A stretch of 64,000 nt of DNA from Devosia sp. (lineage in GTDB: Bacteria; Pseudomonadota; Alphaproteobacteria; Rhizobiales; Devosiaceae). Positions 45,911-55,324 of this stretch are shown here, one piece after another. Location of the stretch: contig CP051235.1 of the NCBI GenBank assembly GCA_017794705.1, positions 62,001 to 126,000 of the forward strand. The letters are read 5' to 3'. How positions within the stretch are numbered: the first letter of the stretch is position 1; every line of letters starts with the position of its first letter. The notes below the pieces were generated by a model that worked only from the letters and a program-made list of their open reading frames with translations, was not told the DNA's origin and made no database searches. A program made the translations under genes and the position numbers.

Positions 45911-46756
45911 ATGGCACAATCCATTCCGAACGAAATTCATAGCCTGTGGATCGGCGATCGTCTGGGGCCGCTCGAACTGGTCTGTCTCAAGTCATGGATC
46001 GAGCAGGGGCACGGGGTGGTGCTTTGGCGCTACGAGCCACTGAAAACGGAGTTGCCCGAGAGTGTCGAGGTTCGTGATGCGTCGTTGATTGCGCCGCGTG
46101 ACCAGATCCTTGCTCACCGCAAAACAGGAAGCTGGGCACTCGGCTCGGACCTTTTCCGGTTCCGGCTCATGGCAACGCAGCACGCGACCTGGTGCGATCT
46201 CGACATGCTGTTGCTGAAGCCCCTCGATCTGGAGCGGCCGCTTCTGTTTGGCTGGGAGCATGAAGACAGCATCAACTGTGCGGTCTTGCGTGTTCCCCCG
46301 GACAGTGCCCTGCTCAGGGACCTGACCGAATTCTACCTGGCCGCGGTGCCTATCCCGCCCTGGTCGAAAACTCATAAAAAAATCTACTATTGGCTGAGGG
46401 CGCTGTTTGGCATCACCCGGCGGACGGAAGAGTTCGCCTGGGGGACATTCGGGCCGAGAGCCACCACCTACTTTGCCCAGAAGCATGGGCTCGATGGTCA
46501 GGCGGAGCCCCCGGAAGTCTTCTATCCGGTGCCATACCTTCGTGCGGATTGCCTGCTTGAGGCCGGATCCGAAGCAGACAGCATGCTGACTGAGCGCAGC
46601 GTGGGAGTGCACTTGTGGGGCTCGCAGATTCGCCCGAGGATCATGGCGGGGGACTTTGCCCGTGAGAGCTGGGTTGCCCGACAGTGCGAGCGCTTGGGCG
46701 TCCCGATTCACCCGGTGGAATCCAAGGGGGCCGATGACACAGTCCTTGCCGAATGA
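45911..46756 (+). CDS. Glycosyltransferase with DxD motif, copy 1
   Basis: A 281-residue cytoplasmic glycosyltransferase of the DxD sugar-binding (GT32 / Gly_transf_sug-like) kind. The start is [33 protein letters not shown] segment leads to the nucleotide-sugar motif WCDLDMLLLKPL near residue 95. The C-terminal part has GVHLWGSQIRPRIM. It probably adds a sugar to a surface polysaccharide or lipid, with donor and acceptor unknown. It overlaps the next gene, a paralogue about 60% identical by eye. The two genes lie between bolA and purL, where related genomes usually have no such genes. Confidence 0.75.
   Translation: MAQSIPNEIHSLWIGDRLGPLELVCLKSWIEQGHGVVLWRYEPLKTELPESVEVRDASLIAPRDQILAHRKTGSWALGSDLFRFRLMATQHATWCDLDMLLLKPLDLERPLLFGWEHEDSINCAVLRVPPDSALLRDLTEFYLAAVPIPPWSKTHKKIYYWLRALFGITRRTEEFAWGTFGPRATTYFAQKHGLDGQAEPPEVFYPVPYLRADCLLEAGSEADSMLTERSVGVHLWGSQIRPRIMAGDFARESWVARQCERLGVPIHPVESKGADDTVLAE
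45962..46008 (+). repeat. Near-identical direct repeat shared by the two glycosyltransferase genes
   Basis: Bases 45962-46008 recur at 46785-46831 with one difference (T/C at the 24th base). The rest of the two genes is clearly more diverged in DNA, though the flanking 60 bases are also similar. Confidence 0.85.
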
Positions 46757-47534
46757 GATTCATAGCCTTTGGATCGGTGAGCGGCTGGGGCCGCTCGAAC
46801 TGGTCTGCCTCAAGTCATGGATCGAGCAGGGACATCGCGCCGTACTGTGGCGCTACGAACCGCTAGACGGCGAACTACCGCCTGAAGTGGAAATCCGCGA
46901 TGCTTCGCTTGTAGCGCCGAGGCAAGACCTAGTGGCCAACAAACGGACGGGAAGCTGGGCGCTGGGCGCCAATTTGTTTCGCTACCGGCTGTTGATGAAC
47001 CAGGCGGCGACCTGGTGTGATCTCGACGTGCTTATGTTGAAGCCGATGGACATGACCTCGCGCTACCTGTTTGGCTGGGAAAGCGAGTACAGCATCAACA
47101 CTGCTGTGTTGCGGATACCCATGGGTCACCCACTTTTGCAGGACATGATCGACCTCTACATGATGGAGGCGCCCATTCCGCCATGGGCGAAATTCTCCAG
47201 GCGAATATACTACAGGCTGCTGGCGCTAGTGGGCCGGGGCAGAACAAAAGAAGAGTTCATCTGGGGCACATTCGGTCCCAAAGCCATGACCTACTTTGCT
47301 GATAGGCGTGGCGTTGATGAAAAGGCCGCAGAAGTCAGCGTTTTCTACCCGGTGCCCTACGAGGATGCACAAGCACTTCTCGAGCCAGACGTTCACGTTG
47401 AGAGCTACCTGAGACCCAACACTTTGTCGGTTCACTTTTGGGCTTCCAGCATCCGGGAGCGCATCATGTCAGGAGATTTTGCCCGTGACTGCTGGTTCGT
47501 CCAGCAATGCGAAAGGTTGGGCGTTTCAGTTTAG
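46734..47534 (+). CDS. Glycosyltransferase with DxD motif, copy 2
   Basis: A 266-residue paralogue of the preceding gene with the same blocks: [44 protein letters not shown] and the C-terminal [14 protein letters not shown]. The ATG at 46734, with AAGGGGG upstream, aligns with the start of copy 1 and overlaps its last 23 bases, so the pair is coupled. Its stop region overlaps the end of convergent purL by 9 bases. Donor and acceptor sugars are unknown. Two adjacent copies suggest sequential or alternative sugar additions. Confidence 0.75.
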   Translation: MTQSLPNEIHSLWIGERLGPLELVCLKSWIEQGHRAVLWRYEPLDGELPPEVEIRDASLVAPRQDLVANKRTGSWALGANLFRYRLLMNQAATWCDLDVLMLKPMDMTSRYLFGWESEYSINTAVLRIPMGHPLLQDMIDLYMMEAPIPPWAKFSRRIYYRLLALVGRGRTKEEFIWGTFGPKAMTYFADRRGVDEKAAEVSVFYPVPYEDAQALLEPDVHVESYLRPNTLSVHFWASSIRERIMSGDFARDCWFVQQCERLGVSV

Positions 47535-49757
47535 GCCGCTCGCCCCCATATAGGAGGGGAACCAGCTTTCGTGCGCTGTTTTCAAGTCCCGCACGGAAAC
47601 TGCTCGGGCGTGCCCGAGCTTCAGTGTATCGCCCGCTGTGGTGCCAATGTGGACCATGGGTACACCGGCTTCCCGGGCCCGATTCAACAATCCGTCGAGG
47701 TCTTCGTCGGCGGACAGGGCGCCGACTGAGATCACATAGCGAGCCTGGTCTTCGCCAAAGAAGGCTTCCGCCAGTTCGTCGCCCAGCGGGGTCTCGATGA
47801 TCGCCCCGATGCCTGAAGCCATCGCCATTTCCGCCAACGCGACCGCAAGCCCGCCATCTGAGCAATCATGAACCGTGTGAGTCACACCTTCACGGATGAG
47901 AGTGCGGACGAAATTGCCGGTTTTAAGTTCGAGATCGAGCGCGACTGACGGCGGCGGCCCGTCGTTGCGGTTGTGGATGATCTCAAGATAGCGCGACTGG
48001 CCGAGATGGGTTCCCCAAAGCGGGGGTGCGCCGATGAGGAAAATCTCCTCGCCTTCGCCGCCAAATGCGATGCGGGCGAGTTTTGCGCGATCGGGGATCA
48101 GGCCAACACCGGCAATGGTGGGGGTGGGCAGAATGCCGACACCGTTGGTCTCGTTGTAAAGCGAGACGTTGCCGGAAACGATGGAGAAACCGAGGGCCCG
48201 GCACGCTTCGCCAATGCCTTTGATGGCGTGGACGAACTGGCCCATGATCTCGGGCTTTTCGGGGTTGCCGAAATTGAGATTGTCGGTCGCGGCCAGCGGT
48301 TCGGCGCCAGTGGCCGTGATATTTCGCCAGCATTCAGCGACGGCTTGCTTGCCCCCTTCGAACGGATCGGCCTCGCAGTAGCGCGGGTTGACGTCCGAGG
48401 AGAAAGCCAGCGCCTTGGTCTCGTGGCCGTCCACGCGCACCACGCCGGCGTCGCCGCCCGGCAGAACCAGCGAATTGCCCTGGATCAGGGTATCATACTG
48501 TTCCCAGACCCAGCGGCGTGAGGCCATATTGGGGGAGCCAATGATCTTGAGAAGGGCGTCCGCGACGTCGGTTTCGGGAAGGGCGCCGCTGAGCGGCGCC
48601 TTTGATTTGGGTTCAACCCACGGGCGGTCGTACTCGGGCGCTTCGTCGCCGAGTTCCTTGATCGGCAAATTGGCGACTTCGGTGCCTTGCCAGATAACGC
48701 GGAAACGCAGGTCGTCGGTCGTGTGGCCGACGGTGGCGAAATCGAGCTCCCACTTTTCAAAGACGGCGCGCGCCTCGGGTTCCTTTTCAGGATGCAGCAC
48801 CATGAGCATGCGCTCCTGGCTTTCCGAGAGCATCATTTCATAGGCGGTCATGTGGTCTTCGCGGACCGGCACCTTGTCGAGGTCGAGTTCAATGCCGAGG
48901 TCGCCCTTGGCGCCCATTTCGACCGCCGAGCAGGTGAGGCCGGCGGCGCCCATGTCCTGAATGGCGATGACAGCGCCTGTCTTCATCAGTTCGAGGCAAG
49001 CTTCGAGCAGACGCTTTTCGGTGAAAGGATCGCCGACCTGCACGGTCGGGCGCTTCTCGTCGATGTCGTCGCCGAACTCGGCCGAGGCCATTGTGGCGCC
49101 GCCGACTCCGTCGCGGCCGGTCTTGGCGCCGAGATAGACGACGGGCAGGCCGACACCCTTTGCCTCAGACAAAAAGATCTTGTCAGCGTCGGCAAGGCCC
49201 GCGGCGAAAGCGTTGACGAGGATATTGCCATCGTAGCGGGAGTTGAATTCGACCTCGCCGCCGACAGTGGGCACGCCGAAGGAGTTGCCGTATCCCCCAA
49301 CACCGGCCACCACGCCGGAGACGAGATGCCTGGTCTTCTCATGATCGGGTGAGCCAAACCGCAAGGCGTTCATGGCAGCAATGGGTCGGGCACCCATGGT
49401 GAACACATCGCGCAAAATGCCGCCGACGCCGGTGGCCGCGCCCTGATATGGCTCGATGAAGCTAGGGTGATTGTGGCTTTCCATCTTGAAGACGACGGCC
49501 TGGCCATCGCCGATGTCGACCACTCCGGCATTCTCGCCCGGACCCTGCAGAACGCGCGGGCCGGTCGTGGGAAGCGTGCGCAGCCACTTCTTCGAGCTTT
49601 TGTAGGAGCAGTGCTCGTTCCACATGGCCGAGAAGATGCCCAACTCGGTGAAACTCGGTTCGCGCCCGATCAGGTCGAGGATTTTTTGATATTCATCCTC
49701 ATTGAGATTGTGGGCTGCGATCAGGTCTGGCGTGATCTGCGGGTCGTTGGGAATCAT
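47526..49757 (-). CDS. purL: Phosphoribosylformylglycinamidine synthase subunit PurL
   Basis: The large, ATP-binding subunit of FGAM synthase (purine step 4), working with PurS and the glutaminase PurQ. Its 743 residues are of the small PurL type that needs separate PurS and PurQ. Motifs include [53 protein letters not shown] and [14 protein letters not shown]. Its start overlaps the stop of the Pr6Pr gene (ATGA). Last of the minus-strand pur genes here. Confidence 0.98.
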   Translation of the reverse strand: MIPNDPQITPDLIAAHNLNEDEYQKILDLIGREPSFTELGIFSAMWNEHCSYKSSKKWLRTLPTTGPRVLQGPGENAGVVDIGDGQAVVFKMESHNHPSFIEPYQGAATGVGGILRDVFTMGARPIAAMNALRFGSPDHEKTRHLVSGVVAGVGGYGNSFGVPTVGGEVEFNSRYDGNILVNAFAAGLADADKIFLSEAKGVGLPVVYLGAKTGRDGVGGATMASAEFGDDIDEKRPTVQVGDPFTEKRLLEACLELMKTGAVIAIQDMGAAGLTCSAVEMGAKGDLGIELDLDKVPVREDHMTAYEMMLSESQERMLMVLHPEKEPEARAVFEKWELDFATVGHTTDDLRFRVIWQGTEVANLPIKELGDEAPEYDRPWVEPKSKAPLSGALPETDVADALLKIIGSPNMASRRWVWEQYDTLIQGNSLVLPGGDAGVVRVDGHETKALAFSSDVNPRYCEADPFEGGKQAVAECWRNITATGAEPLAATDNLNFGNPEKPEIMGQFVHAIKGIGEACRALGFSIVSGNVSLYNETNGVGILPTPTIAGVGLIPDRAKLARIAFGGEGEEIFLIGAPPLWGTHLGQSRYLEIIHNRNDGPPPSVALDLELKTGNFVRTLIREGVTHTVHDCSDGGLAVALAEMAMASGIGAIIETPLGDELAEAFFGEDQARYVISVGALSADEDLDGLLNRAREAGVPMVHIGTTAGDTLKLGHARAVSVRDLKTAHESWFPSYMGASGLN

Positions 49758-50383
49758 GCGGCTTCAGCACTTTGCGGGGCGATGCGATCAATGAAAATGG
49801 CGATGACCATCAGCACGGCGACGGCAATCAAAAGGACGAGACTGTTCACAGCCACGCTGGCGTAGCCGATCTCGTTGGCGGCGAAGATGGCATAGGGATA
49901 CTCGCCGATAATGGCGCCGCGAAGGAGCACGTATGCGACGTAAACAACGGGGTAGATCAGCATGACCGGAATGGCGGACAGCGGCACTTCCTTCGAATAG
50001 CGCAGGACGGCAAACCAGATCAGGAAGAACAGAGGCGTGACATAATGGAGCACTACGTCAGCGACCTTCCACATGCCTTCGGGTGCCCAGGTTTGGGCCA
50101 GCACGAAGTGGTAAAAGACCATGACCAGAGTGATCAGCGCCGCGATCATCACCCGGGTTTCGGGTTTTCTGAACAGGCCAAGGAGAGGCGCATTTGTCAG
50201 AACCGCGGCGTAGACCAGAACAAGGATCAAGTTGGTCTGGATGGTGAAGTAGGAAAAGAAGTGAATGAGCGCCATGACGAGGTTGCGGCCGGCCCCCATG
50301 GAGGCAGGAACAGTCAGAGCGAACTGAAGCAACAGCCCCGCTATGCCAATGAACAGTCCAATACCGGCCCAGGTTTTGCTCAT
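49754..50383 (-). CDS. Pr6Pr-family membrane protein
   Basis: A 209-residue protein with six predicted membrane segments, matching the Pr6Pr / FAR-17a-like group: [48 protein letters not shown] and [20 protein letters not shown]. Bacterial members have no known function. It is inserted between purQ and purL, starting 15 bases after purQ and overlapping purL by four bases, so it is expressed with the purine genes even though it has no evident pathway role. Confidence 0.8.
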   Translation of the reverse strand: MSKTWAGIGLFIGIAGLLLQFALTVPASMGAGRNLVMALIHFFSYFTIQTNLILVLVYAAVLTNAPLLGLFRKPETRVMIAALITLVMVFYHFVLAQTWAPEGMWKVADVVLHYVTPLFFLIWFAVLRYSKEVPLSAIPVMLIYPVVYVAYVLLRGAIIGEYPYAIFAANEIGYASVAVNSLVLLIAVAVLMVIAIFIDRIAPQSAEAA

Positions 50384-50398
50384 CGTCAGGCTCCGAAT

Positions 50399-51067
50399 TC
50401 AGGCGGCGATTTCGAGGGCCGAGGCAAACAGTGCCCTACCATCGGTGCCGCCATGGGCGGCCTCGATCAGGTTTTCAGGATGGGGCATGAGGCCCAATAC
50501 ATTTCCTGCCCGGTTGGTGACGCCGGCGATGTCGTGGATTGACCCATTGGGATTGGTGCCCTCCGCGTAGCGGAACGCGACCTGGTCGTTGTCCTCGATG
50601 GCCTTGAGTGTGTCCGGATCAGCAAAATAATTGCCATCGTGATGGGCGACGGGACAGCGCAGGACCTGGCCCTTTTCGTATCCGCCGGTGAATGGCGTCC
50701 TGTTGTTGACCACTTCCAGCTTGACCTCGCGGCACACGAAAAGAAGCGAAGCGTTGCGCATCAGCACGCCGGGCAGCAGACCGTTCTCCGTCAGGATCTG
50801 AAAGCCGTTGCAGACGCCAAGGACACGAACGCCGCGCGCCGCGGCAGCCTTGATTTCACCCATGATTGGTGAGCGGGCAGCGATAGCGCCCGCGCGCAGA
50901 TAATCGCCGTAGGAGAAACCGCCGGGAATGACGATCAGGTCAACGTCGGGAAGGTTGGTTTCCTTGTGCCAGACGACGTTGGGGGCGGTGCCCGAAATGG
51001 AAGTTAGCGCGGCGATCATGTCGCGGTCGCGATTGGAGCCGGGGAACGCGATGACGGCTGATTTCAT
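50399..51067 (-). CDS. purQ: Phosphoribosylformylglycinamidine synthase subunit PurQ
   Basis: The glutaminase subunit of FGAM synthase (222 residues). It has the class I amidotransferase triad: Cys in [10 protein letters not shown] (nucleophile elbow), then the His/Glu in the C-terminal MPHPENLIE. The start [16 protein letters not shown] is typical. Follows a terminator hairpin at 51082-51119 that ends the acyltransferase transcript. Confidence 0.97.
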   Translation of the reverse strand: MKSAVIAFPGSNRDRDMIAALTSISGTAPNVVWHKETNLPDVDLIVIPGGFSYGDYLRAGAIAARSPIMGEIKAAAARGVRVLGVCNGFQILTENGLLPGVLMRNASLLFVCREVKLEVVNNRTPFTGGYEKGQVLRCPVAHHDGNYFADPDTLKAIEDNDQVAFRYAEGTNPNGSIHDIAGVTNRAGNVLGLMPHPENLIEAAHGGTDGRALFASALEIAA

Positions 51068-51081
51068 CGGGCGCGAAACGG

Positions 51082-51119
51082 GAAAAACCCGCCTCCTGTT
51101 GGTTCAGGATGATGCGGGT
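51082..51119 (-). terminator. Terminator-like hairpin before purQ
   Basis: On the minus strand ACCCGC/GCGGGT encloses an inner TCCTG/CAGGA stem and is followed by TTTTTCCCG. It lies between the acyltransferase stop and the purQ start, 15 bases before purQ. Confidence 0.6.
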
Positions 51120-51183
51120 CTTCTGGGTTTTTTGGCGGCAAAAGGCAAGTGCAATCGCCGCCAAAGAACGGGTTTTTGCGGGA

Positions 51184-52278
51184 TTATTCGGCGGGCACCG
51201 TCGCCGGCTCACGCGTTGTCGAGCGGCTGCCCGGTGTGCCCGGGATGTGAGCGATGGCTGGACGGGCGAACAGGAACGTTCCCCAGCCGGTTTTCTGGAT
51301 CATCCAGTGCAACACCAGCGGCGAGATTACGGCGACGGCAAAGACCAGCAGGCTGAGCATGTTGGCTTCAACGAAACCCAATTTGATGGCGATGACCCGA
51401 ACTACTGACATGGGCAGGGCAAAGGCCAGATAGATCACCAGAGACCGAGAGCCGAGGAATGTCAGCCAGGACATCCAGGGCAGACGGGTGAGAAGGGCGG
51501 CGGTGACACACAGGGCGACAGCGCCTGCAATCGCGAGGACCAGATGAACGCCGGGCAGACCGGCCAGCCCCATTTCGAAGTGTACGGGCAGGATTTCAAA
51601 GCCCGGCGAAAAGACCAGCGAGCCGTTGATGATCACCCAAAGCACCAGATAGATGATGGCTTCGTTGGGGCGGGCAAGCGCCGCGTCGACCAGGCGAAAA
51701 ATCCACGGAGCGGCGATGGCGCCGGTGTAGAAGTAGACGAAATATTCGCAGAACTGGTCGACGGCATAGAGCCCGGTGGCGATGGGCGCCAGTTGAAGGG
51801 CGGCGGCCGCAACGAACCCGGCCCATTTCGGTACGTTCAGATTGTGAAGCAGTTTGGTGGCAGCGCTGACCATTGCCAGTACGTAGATGAACCACAAGAC
51901 ACCATAAGGTTCGACCAGCGAAATGGCGATCTGGGCCAGAGCACCCATGGGGTCTGCGGCGACCAGGCCGACCTTGAAGGCAACGTGGATGACCATCCAG
52001 ATCAGGTAGAAATAAAGATAGTGGACGACGCGCCGGTCGGCGAAGCGTGCCCAGGGCCGGCTGATCACCTGACTGAGGAACAGTCCCGAGATAAGGAAAA
52101 ACTCGGGCATGCGGAACGGGGTTGCGAAGGCGATGAACCAGTGCAGGAAGCCGATGCCGCCCGTGTCCTCGCCAACCGAATAGGCGGAATATATCATGAC
52201 CACCAGAAGGATGGAGATGCCCTTGGCCGCATCCACCCAGTCGAGTCGGTGGGTCTGTGAGTCCGAAACCTGTGTCAT
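51184..52278 (-). CDS. Acyltransferase-3 family membrane protein
   Basis: A 364-residue protein with about ten membrane segments. It starts with HRLDWVDAAKGISILLVVMIYSAY, the acyltransferase-3 (OafA/WecH-like) N terminus, and continues with FATPFRMPEFFLISGLF. Such enzymes transfer acetyl or other acyl groups to surface glycans or similar acceptors. The ATG at 52278 was chosen for its AAGGA, and a TTG at 52308 has no ribosome site. It is an accessory gene inserted between purS and purQ. Confidence 0.83.
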   Translation of the reverse strand: MTQVSDSQTHRLDWVDAAKGISILLVVMIYSAYSVGEDTGGIGFLHWFIAFATPFRMPEFFLISGLFLSQVISRPWARFADRRVVHYLYFYLIWMVIHVAFKVGLVAADPMGALAQIAISLVEPYGVLWFIYVLAMVSAATKLLHNLNVPKWAGFVAAAALQLAPIATGLYAVDQFCEYFVYFYTGAIAAPWIFRLVDAALARPNEAIIYLVLWVIINGSLVFSPGFEILPVHFEMGLAGLPGVHLVLAIAGAVALCVTAALLTRLPWMSWLTFLGSRSLVIYLAFALPMSVVRVIAIKLGFVEANMLSLLVFAVAVISPLVLHWMIQKTGWGTFLFARPAIAHIPGTPGSRSTTREPATVPAE

Positions 52279-52529
52279 TTGCCGCGTCCTTGCATGGGTC
52301 TCACTCAATGAGTGGAACGGACATTATCATCTGCGGCTGGGAGTGACGGTTAATTCAGGTGGAAAGTGCCTGTAAAACAAATGTTTACCTTAACAATTCC
52401 AAACATGTTGGATGGCATTTTACCTACCTGTCGCCAAGCCATTGAGATGCCTGAGGAAGGCCGGAGGAGCATCCTGCGGCGCTCGCCGCAGCGAACTTGG
52501 GGAAGTGCGGGCAAAACCTTCCGCACAGA

Positions 52530-52904
52530 TCAAATGCCGCGGGCTACCAGCACGAGGGCAAGAGCGGCGGGTGCGGCCTGAATGAAAAGGATTCGGCGGC
52601 TGACCGTAAAGGCGCCGAAGAAGCCAGCGATGGTGACACAGCCGAGGAAAAACAGGGCAATGGCTTGCGCGCTCTCGGGTACGCCGACCGGCAGCAAGCT
52701 CCAAACGAGGCCCGTGGCGAGGAAACCGTTGTAGAGGCCCTGGTTGGCAGCAAGGGCCTTGCTTTCTGCGGCGAATGTCTCGGAAGTGCCGAAGATGCGA
52801 CGCCCCACAGGCTTGTCCCAGAAGACCATTTCCAGCCACATGAACCCGGCATGCAAAAGCGCGACAAGGCCGACTGCTATTGAGGAAATGAGGGGCATCA
52901 ACAT
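52530..52904 (-). CDS. DUF1304 membrane protein
   Basis: A 124-residue protein with four predicted membrane segments and the DUF1304 pattern: ALLHAGFMWLEMVFWDKPVGRRIFG, AANQGLYNGFLATGLVWSL and a VTIAGFFGAFTVSRRILFIQ C terminus. Its function is unknown. It is an accessory gene between purS and the acyltransferase gene. The 251 bases between it and that gene (52279-52529) hold only a GTAAA-N7-TTTAC dyad at 52372-52388 and an AT-rich, promoter-like stretch. Confidence 0.85.
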   Translation of the reverse strand: MLMPLISSIAVGLVALLHAGFMWLEMVFWDKPVGRRIFGTSETFAAESKALAANQGLYNGFLATGLVWSLLPVGVPESAQAIALFFLGCVTIAGFFGAFTVSRRILFIQAAPAALALVLVARGI

Positions 52905-52958
52905 CTCCAGAGAAATGGAGAGCCTACAGTCTGATTGCCAGGAACGACAGTGCGGAGA

Positions 52959-53042
52959 TCAGACGGGCACAGCCGCATAGGCGCCTGCCAGCACCAGAAT
53001 GGAGACAAGGAAGAGGCCGGTCAAAGCGAGTCTGCGAATCAT
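52959..53042 (-). CDS. Possible 27-residue single-pass membrane peptide
   Basis: A short frame from the ATG at 53042 to a TGA at 52959 encodes a peptide of 27 residues. It has two arginines near the start (MIRRLALTG) and one hydrophobic helix (FLVSILVLAGAYAAV). A GGA lies about 8 bases upstream. The basic start plus helix is the usual form of small membrane proteins, but so short a frame can arise by chance. It fills part of the gap between DUF1304 and purS. Confidence 0.3.
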   Translation of the reverse strand: MIRRLALTGLFLVSILVLAGAYAAVPV

Positions 53043-53106
53043 TTTTGCGTCCAGAGTTGGCCAGAACGGCCGGTTGGCAGTCAGGTTAGTTGAACAGAGT
53101 TTTATG

Positions 53107-53349
53107 TCAGTTAATTATCTCGACCGTGTAGTCTTCGATGACGGTGTTGGCGAGAAGTTTTTCACACATGTTTTCAACATTCTCGCGCGCTGAACCGGGG
53201 TCCGTCTCGGCGAGTTCAATGTGGAAAACCTTGCCTTGACGGACCGAATCCACTCCGCTGAAGCCGAGGCTGGCAAGCGCGCCTTCAATGGCCTGACCCT
53301 GGGGATCGAGCACGCCGTTCTTCAGGGTGATAGTGACACGCGCTTTCAT
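53107..53349 (-). CDS. purS: Phosphoribosylformylglycinamidine synthase subunit PurS
   Basis: The small structural subunit of FGAM synthase (80 residues), which bridges PurQ and PurL. The start MKARVTITLKNGVLDPQGQA and the conserved LGFSGVDSVRQGKVFHIEL are diagnostic. The ATG at 53349 lies 8 bases after the purC stop. The frame upstream lies inside purC and is not part of the protein. Confidence 0.97.
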   Translation of the reverse strand: MKARVTITLKNGVLDPQGQAIEGALASLGFSGVDSVRQGKVFHIELAETDPGSARENVENMCEKLLANTVIEDYTVEIIN

Positions 53350-53357
53350 GGCAGGCC

Positions 53358-54122
53358 CTACTGAACGAGCCGCGGGCCTGTGGCCAGCGCATTGTCGTTT
53401 TCGGTGAGAATGCCAAGCCGTTGGGCGACTTCGCGATAGGCATCGAGCAGGCCGCCCAGTTCCTCGCGGAACACGTCCTTGTCGAGCTTGGCGTTGGTCT
53501 TGACGTCCCAGAGGCGGCAATTGTCCGGTGAGATCTCGTCAGCGAGGATGATGCGCATCATGTCGCCTTCATAGTGACGGCCGCACTCGATCTTGAAGTC
53601 GACCAGCTGGATGCCGACGCCGGCGAACAGGCCGGACAGGAAATCGTTGACCCGCACCGCCAACGACATGATGTCGTCGAGTTCCTGGGGTGTGGCCCAG
53701 CCGAAGGCGGTGATGTGCTCTTCGGAGATCAACGGATCGTTGAGCGCGTCGTCCTTGTAGTAGAATTCGATGATGGAGCGGGGCAGGCGGGTGCCCGGTT
53801 CCAGCCCCAGCCGCTTGCAGATCGACCCTGCGGCGACGTTGCGCACCACAACTTCAAGCGGGATGATTTCGACTTCGCGGATCAACTGTTCACGCATGTT
53901 CAGCCGCCGCACAAAATGGGTGGGCACGCCGAGGGCGTTGAGGCGCGTAAAGATGAATTCGGAGATGCGATTGTTGAGCACGCCCTTGCCGTCAATCACC
54001 TCATGGCGTTTGCCGTTGAAGGCCGTCGCATCGTCCTTGAAATGCTGCACGAGCGTGCCTGCCTCGGGGCCTTCATAGAGAATCTTGGCCTTGCCCTCGT
54101 AGATTTTGCGTCTGCGGCTCAT
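53358..54122 (-). CDS. purC: SAICAR synthetase PurC
   Basis: Phosphoribosylaminoimidazole-succinocarboxamide synthase (purine step 8), 254 residues. It has the ATP-site start [19 protein letters not shown], then [38 protein letters not shown] and [12 protein letters not shown], all typical of the family. It is directly followed by purS and divergent from the gene for the ATP synthase zeta subunit. Confidence 0.98.
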   Translation of the reverse strand: MSRRRKIYEGKAKILYEGPEAGTLVQHFKDDATAFNGKRHEVIDGKGVLNNRISEFIFTRLNALGVPTHFVRRLNMREQLIREVEIIPLEVVVRNVAAGSICKRLGLEPGTRLPRSIIEFYYKDDALNDPLISEEHITAFGWATPQELDDIMSLAVRVNDFLSGLFAGVGIQLVDFKIECGRHYEGDMMRIILADEISPDNCRLWDVKTNAKLDKDVFREELGGLLDAYREVAQRLGILTENDNALATGPRLVQ

Positions 54123-54314
54123 GATGGCTGCCCGCTCCGGTTACTGATTCTGGGAGATTGTCTTACGCGTGCGCTTCATGCGCCAGATGACAGGCGGAAT
54201 GCAAGTGTTTTTCAGGCGCTGTGCATTGCGTTGGCGGCGGGAAACGCCTATGTCCATTTCAACAAATACGGGTGCTTGAGCACCCGCAGGCAGCCAAAGC
54301 GGAGAGCAGCACGC

Positions 54315-54632
54315 ATGACCACGTTTGATGATCGCAAAAACGCGCAAGAGGCCAAGTTTGCGCACGACGCCGAGTTGAATTTCAAGGCCGAGGCGCGGCG
54401 TAACAAACTGCTGGGCATGTGGATCGCCGAACAGATTGGTCACGAGGATCCAGCCGCCTACGCAGCCGAGGTGATCGCAGCGGATTTCGCCGAGGCAGGG
54501 GACGAAGACGTCTATCGCAAGATTTCCGGTGACGTGGCCGCGCGCGGCGCGGATCTTTCCGAAGCCGTGCTGCGGGCGAAAATGGAAGAGCTGCGCGTGG
54601 TAGCGCGGGATCAGATTCTCAAGGAAAGCTGA
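54315..54632 (+). CDS. DUF1476 / ATP synthase zeta subunit
   Basis: A 105-residue helical protein of the DUF1476 family, to which the alphaproteobacterial F1-ATPase inhibitor (zeta subunit of Paracoccus) belongs. Signature: TTFDDRKNAQEAKFAHD at the start, then RRNKLLGMWIAEQIG and VYRKISGDVAARGADLSE. In Paracoccus the N-terminal segment blocks ATP hydrolysis. Here the inhibitory strength is not known. The ATG at 54315 gives the canonical N terminus. It is single, with its own terminator, and divergent from purC. Confidence 0.92.
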   Translation: MTTFDDRKNAQEAKFAHDAELNFKAEARRNKLLGMWIAEQIGHEDPAAYAAEVIAADFAEAGDEDVYRKISGDVAARGADLSEAVLRAKMEELRVVARDQILKES

Positions 54633-54662
54633 GCCCTTGCCGAAATGGCCGACGGATTTGAA

Positions 54663-54691
54663 ACCCGCTCCCTTGTGAGCGGGTCTTATTT
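54663..54691 (+). terminator. Terminator after the zeta subunit gene
   Basis: An 8-bp stem ACCCGCTC/GAGCGGGT with a six-base loop is followed by CTTATTT. It overlaps the last codons of the convergent hydrolase gene. Confidence 0.8.
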
Positions 54692-55240
54692 CAGGCGCTG
54701 CATGAGGCGGGTGAACATCATCAGACCTTCGGGCCAGGGGCCGTGGCCGGAGGCACTGTTGAGATGGCCGGCATCTCCAGCCGAGTGAAATTCCGATCCC
54801 CAGCAATTGGCCATGTCCGCGGCGCGCGCCAGCGTGCAGACCGGATCGTTCTCCGAGGCAATCAGAAGTGAAGGGAAATTGAGCGGATCCCTTGGCACGT
54901 TGGAAACATCCTTCGCGGCCTTGGGAGCGTTGGGGTTTTCGTCGAGGTCCGGCGGTGCTGCAAGGAAGGCGCCGCGCACCTTGGTGTCCGTCAGACGTGC
55001 CGAGGTGTGAATGATTGTGGCGACGCCCAGCGAGTGTCCCACCAGTACTACTGGTCGCGTTGCCATCATGATGGCGCGTGTCAGGGATTCCACCCAATCC
55101 TCTTTTCGGGGCTTGTCCCAATCGTCCTGTTCCACCCACTGCGCGGTGGCCATCTTGTCCAGCCAGCGGCGCTGCCAGTGACCCGGGCCGGAATTGCCCA
55201 GTCCGGGCACGATCAGAATGTCAGTGTCTGCGATCTTCAT
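54686..55240 (-). CDS. RBBP9/YdeN-type serine hydrolase
   Basis: A 184-residue alpha/beta hydrolase of the RBBP9/YdeN family. The oxyanion motif is IVPGLGNSGPGHWQ at the start, the nucleophile is Ser 70 in GHSLG, the aspartate is in IASENDPVC and the histidine in DAGHLNSASG. Members cleave small esters, but the natural substrate is unknown. It is convergent with the zeta subunit gene and shares the terminator region. Confidence 0.88.
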   Translation of the reverse strand: MKIADTDILIVPGLGNSGPGHWQRRWLDKMATAQWVEQDDWDKPRKEDWVESLTRAIMMATRPVVLVGHSLGVATIIHTSARLTDTKVRGAFLAAPPDLDENPNAPKAAKDVSNVPRDPLNFPSLLIASENDPVCTLARAADMANCWGSEFHSAGDAGHLNSASGHGPWPEGLMMFTRLMQRLK

Positions 55241-55290
55241 GGACGTTCTATGCGCATCGGGGGAGCCCGATTCAAGGGATTCAATTCAGC

Positions 55291-55323
55291 TTGACAGAAT
55301 GTAAGTGATAACTTACGGTAAGT
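55291..55323 (+). promoter_or_regulatory. Promoter and probable operator of the ArsR-SRPBCC operon
   Basis: TTGACA at 55291-55296 is followed by three hexamers in alternating orientation: GTAAGT (55301-55306), ACTTAC (55311-55316) and GTAAGT (55318-55323). These form two overlapping palindromes that end three bases before the arsR-type start. Autorepression is the likely use. Confidence 0.65.
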
Positions 55324-55324
55324 C

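Noticed and set aside
53574-54314. Extended N terminus of the zeta subunit frame running back into purC
   Set aside because: It is antisense to purC. The family N terminus starts at 54315.
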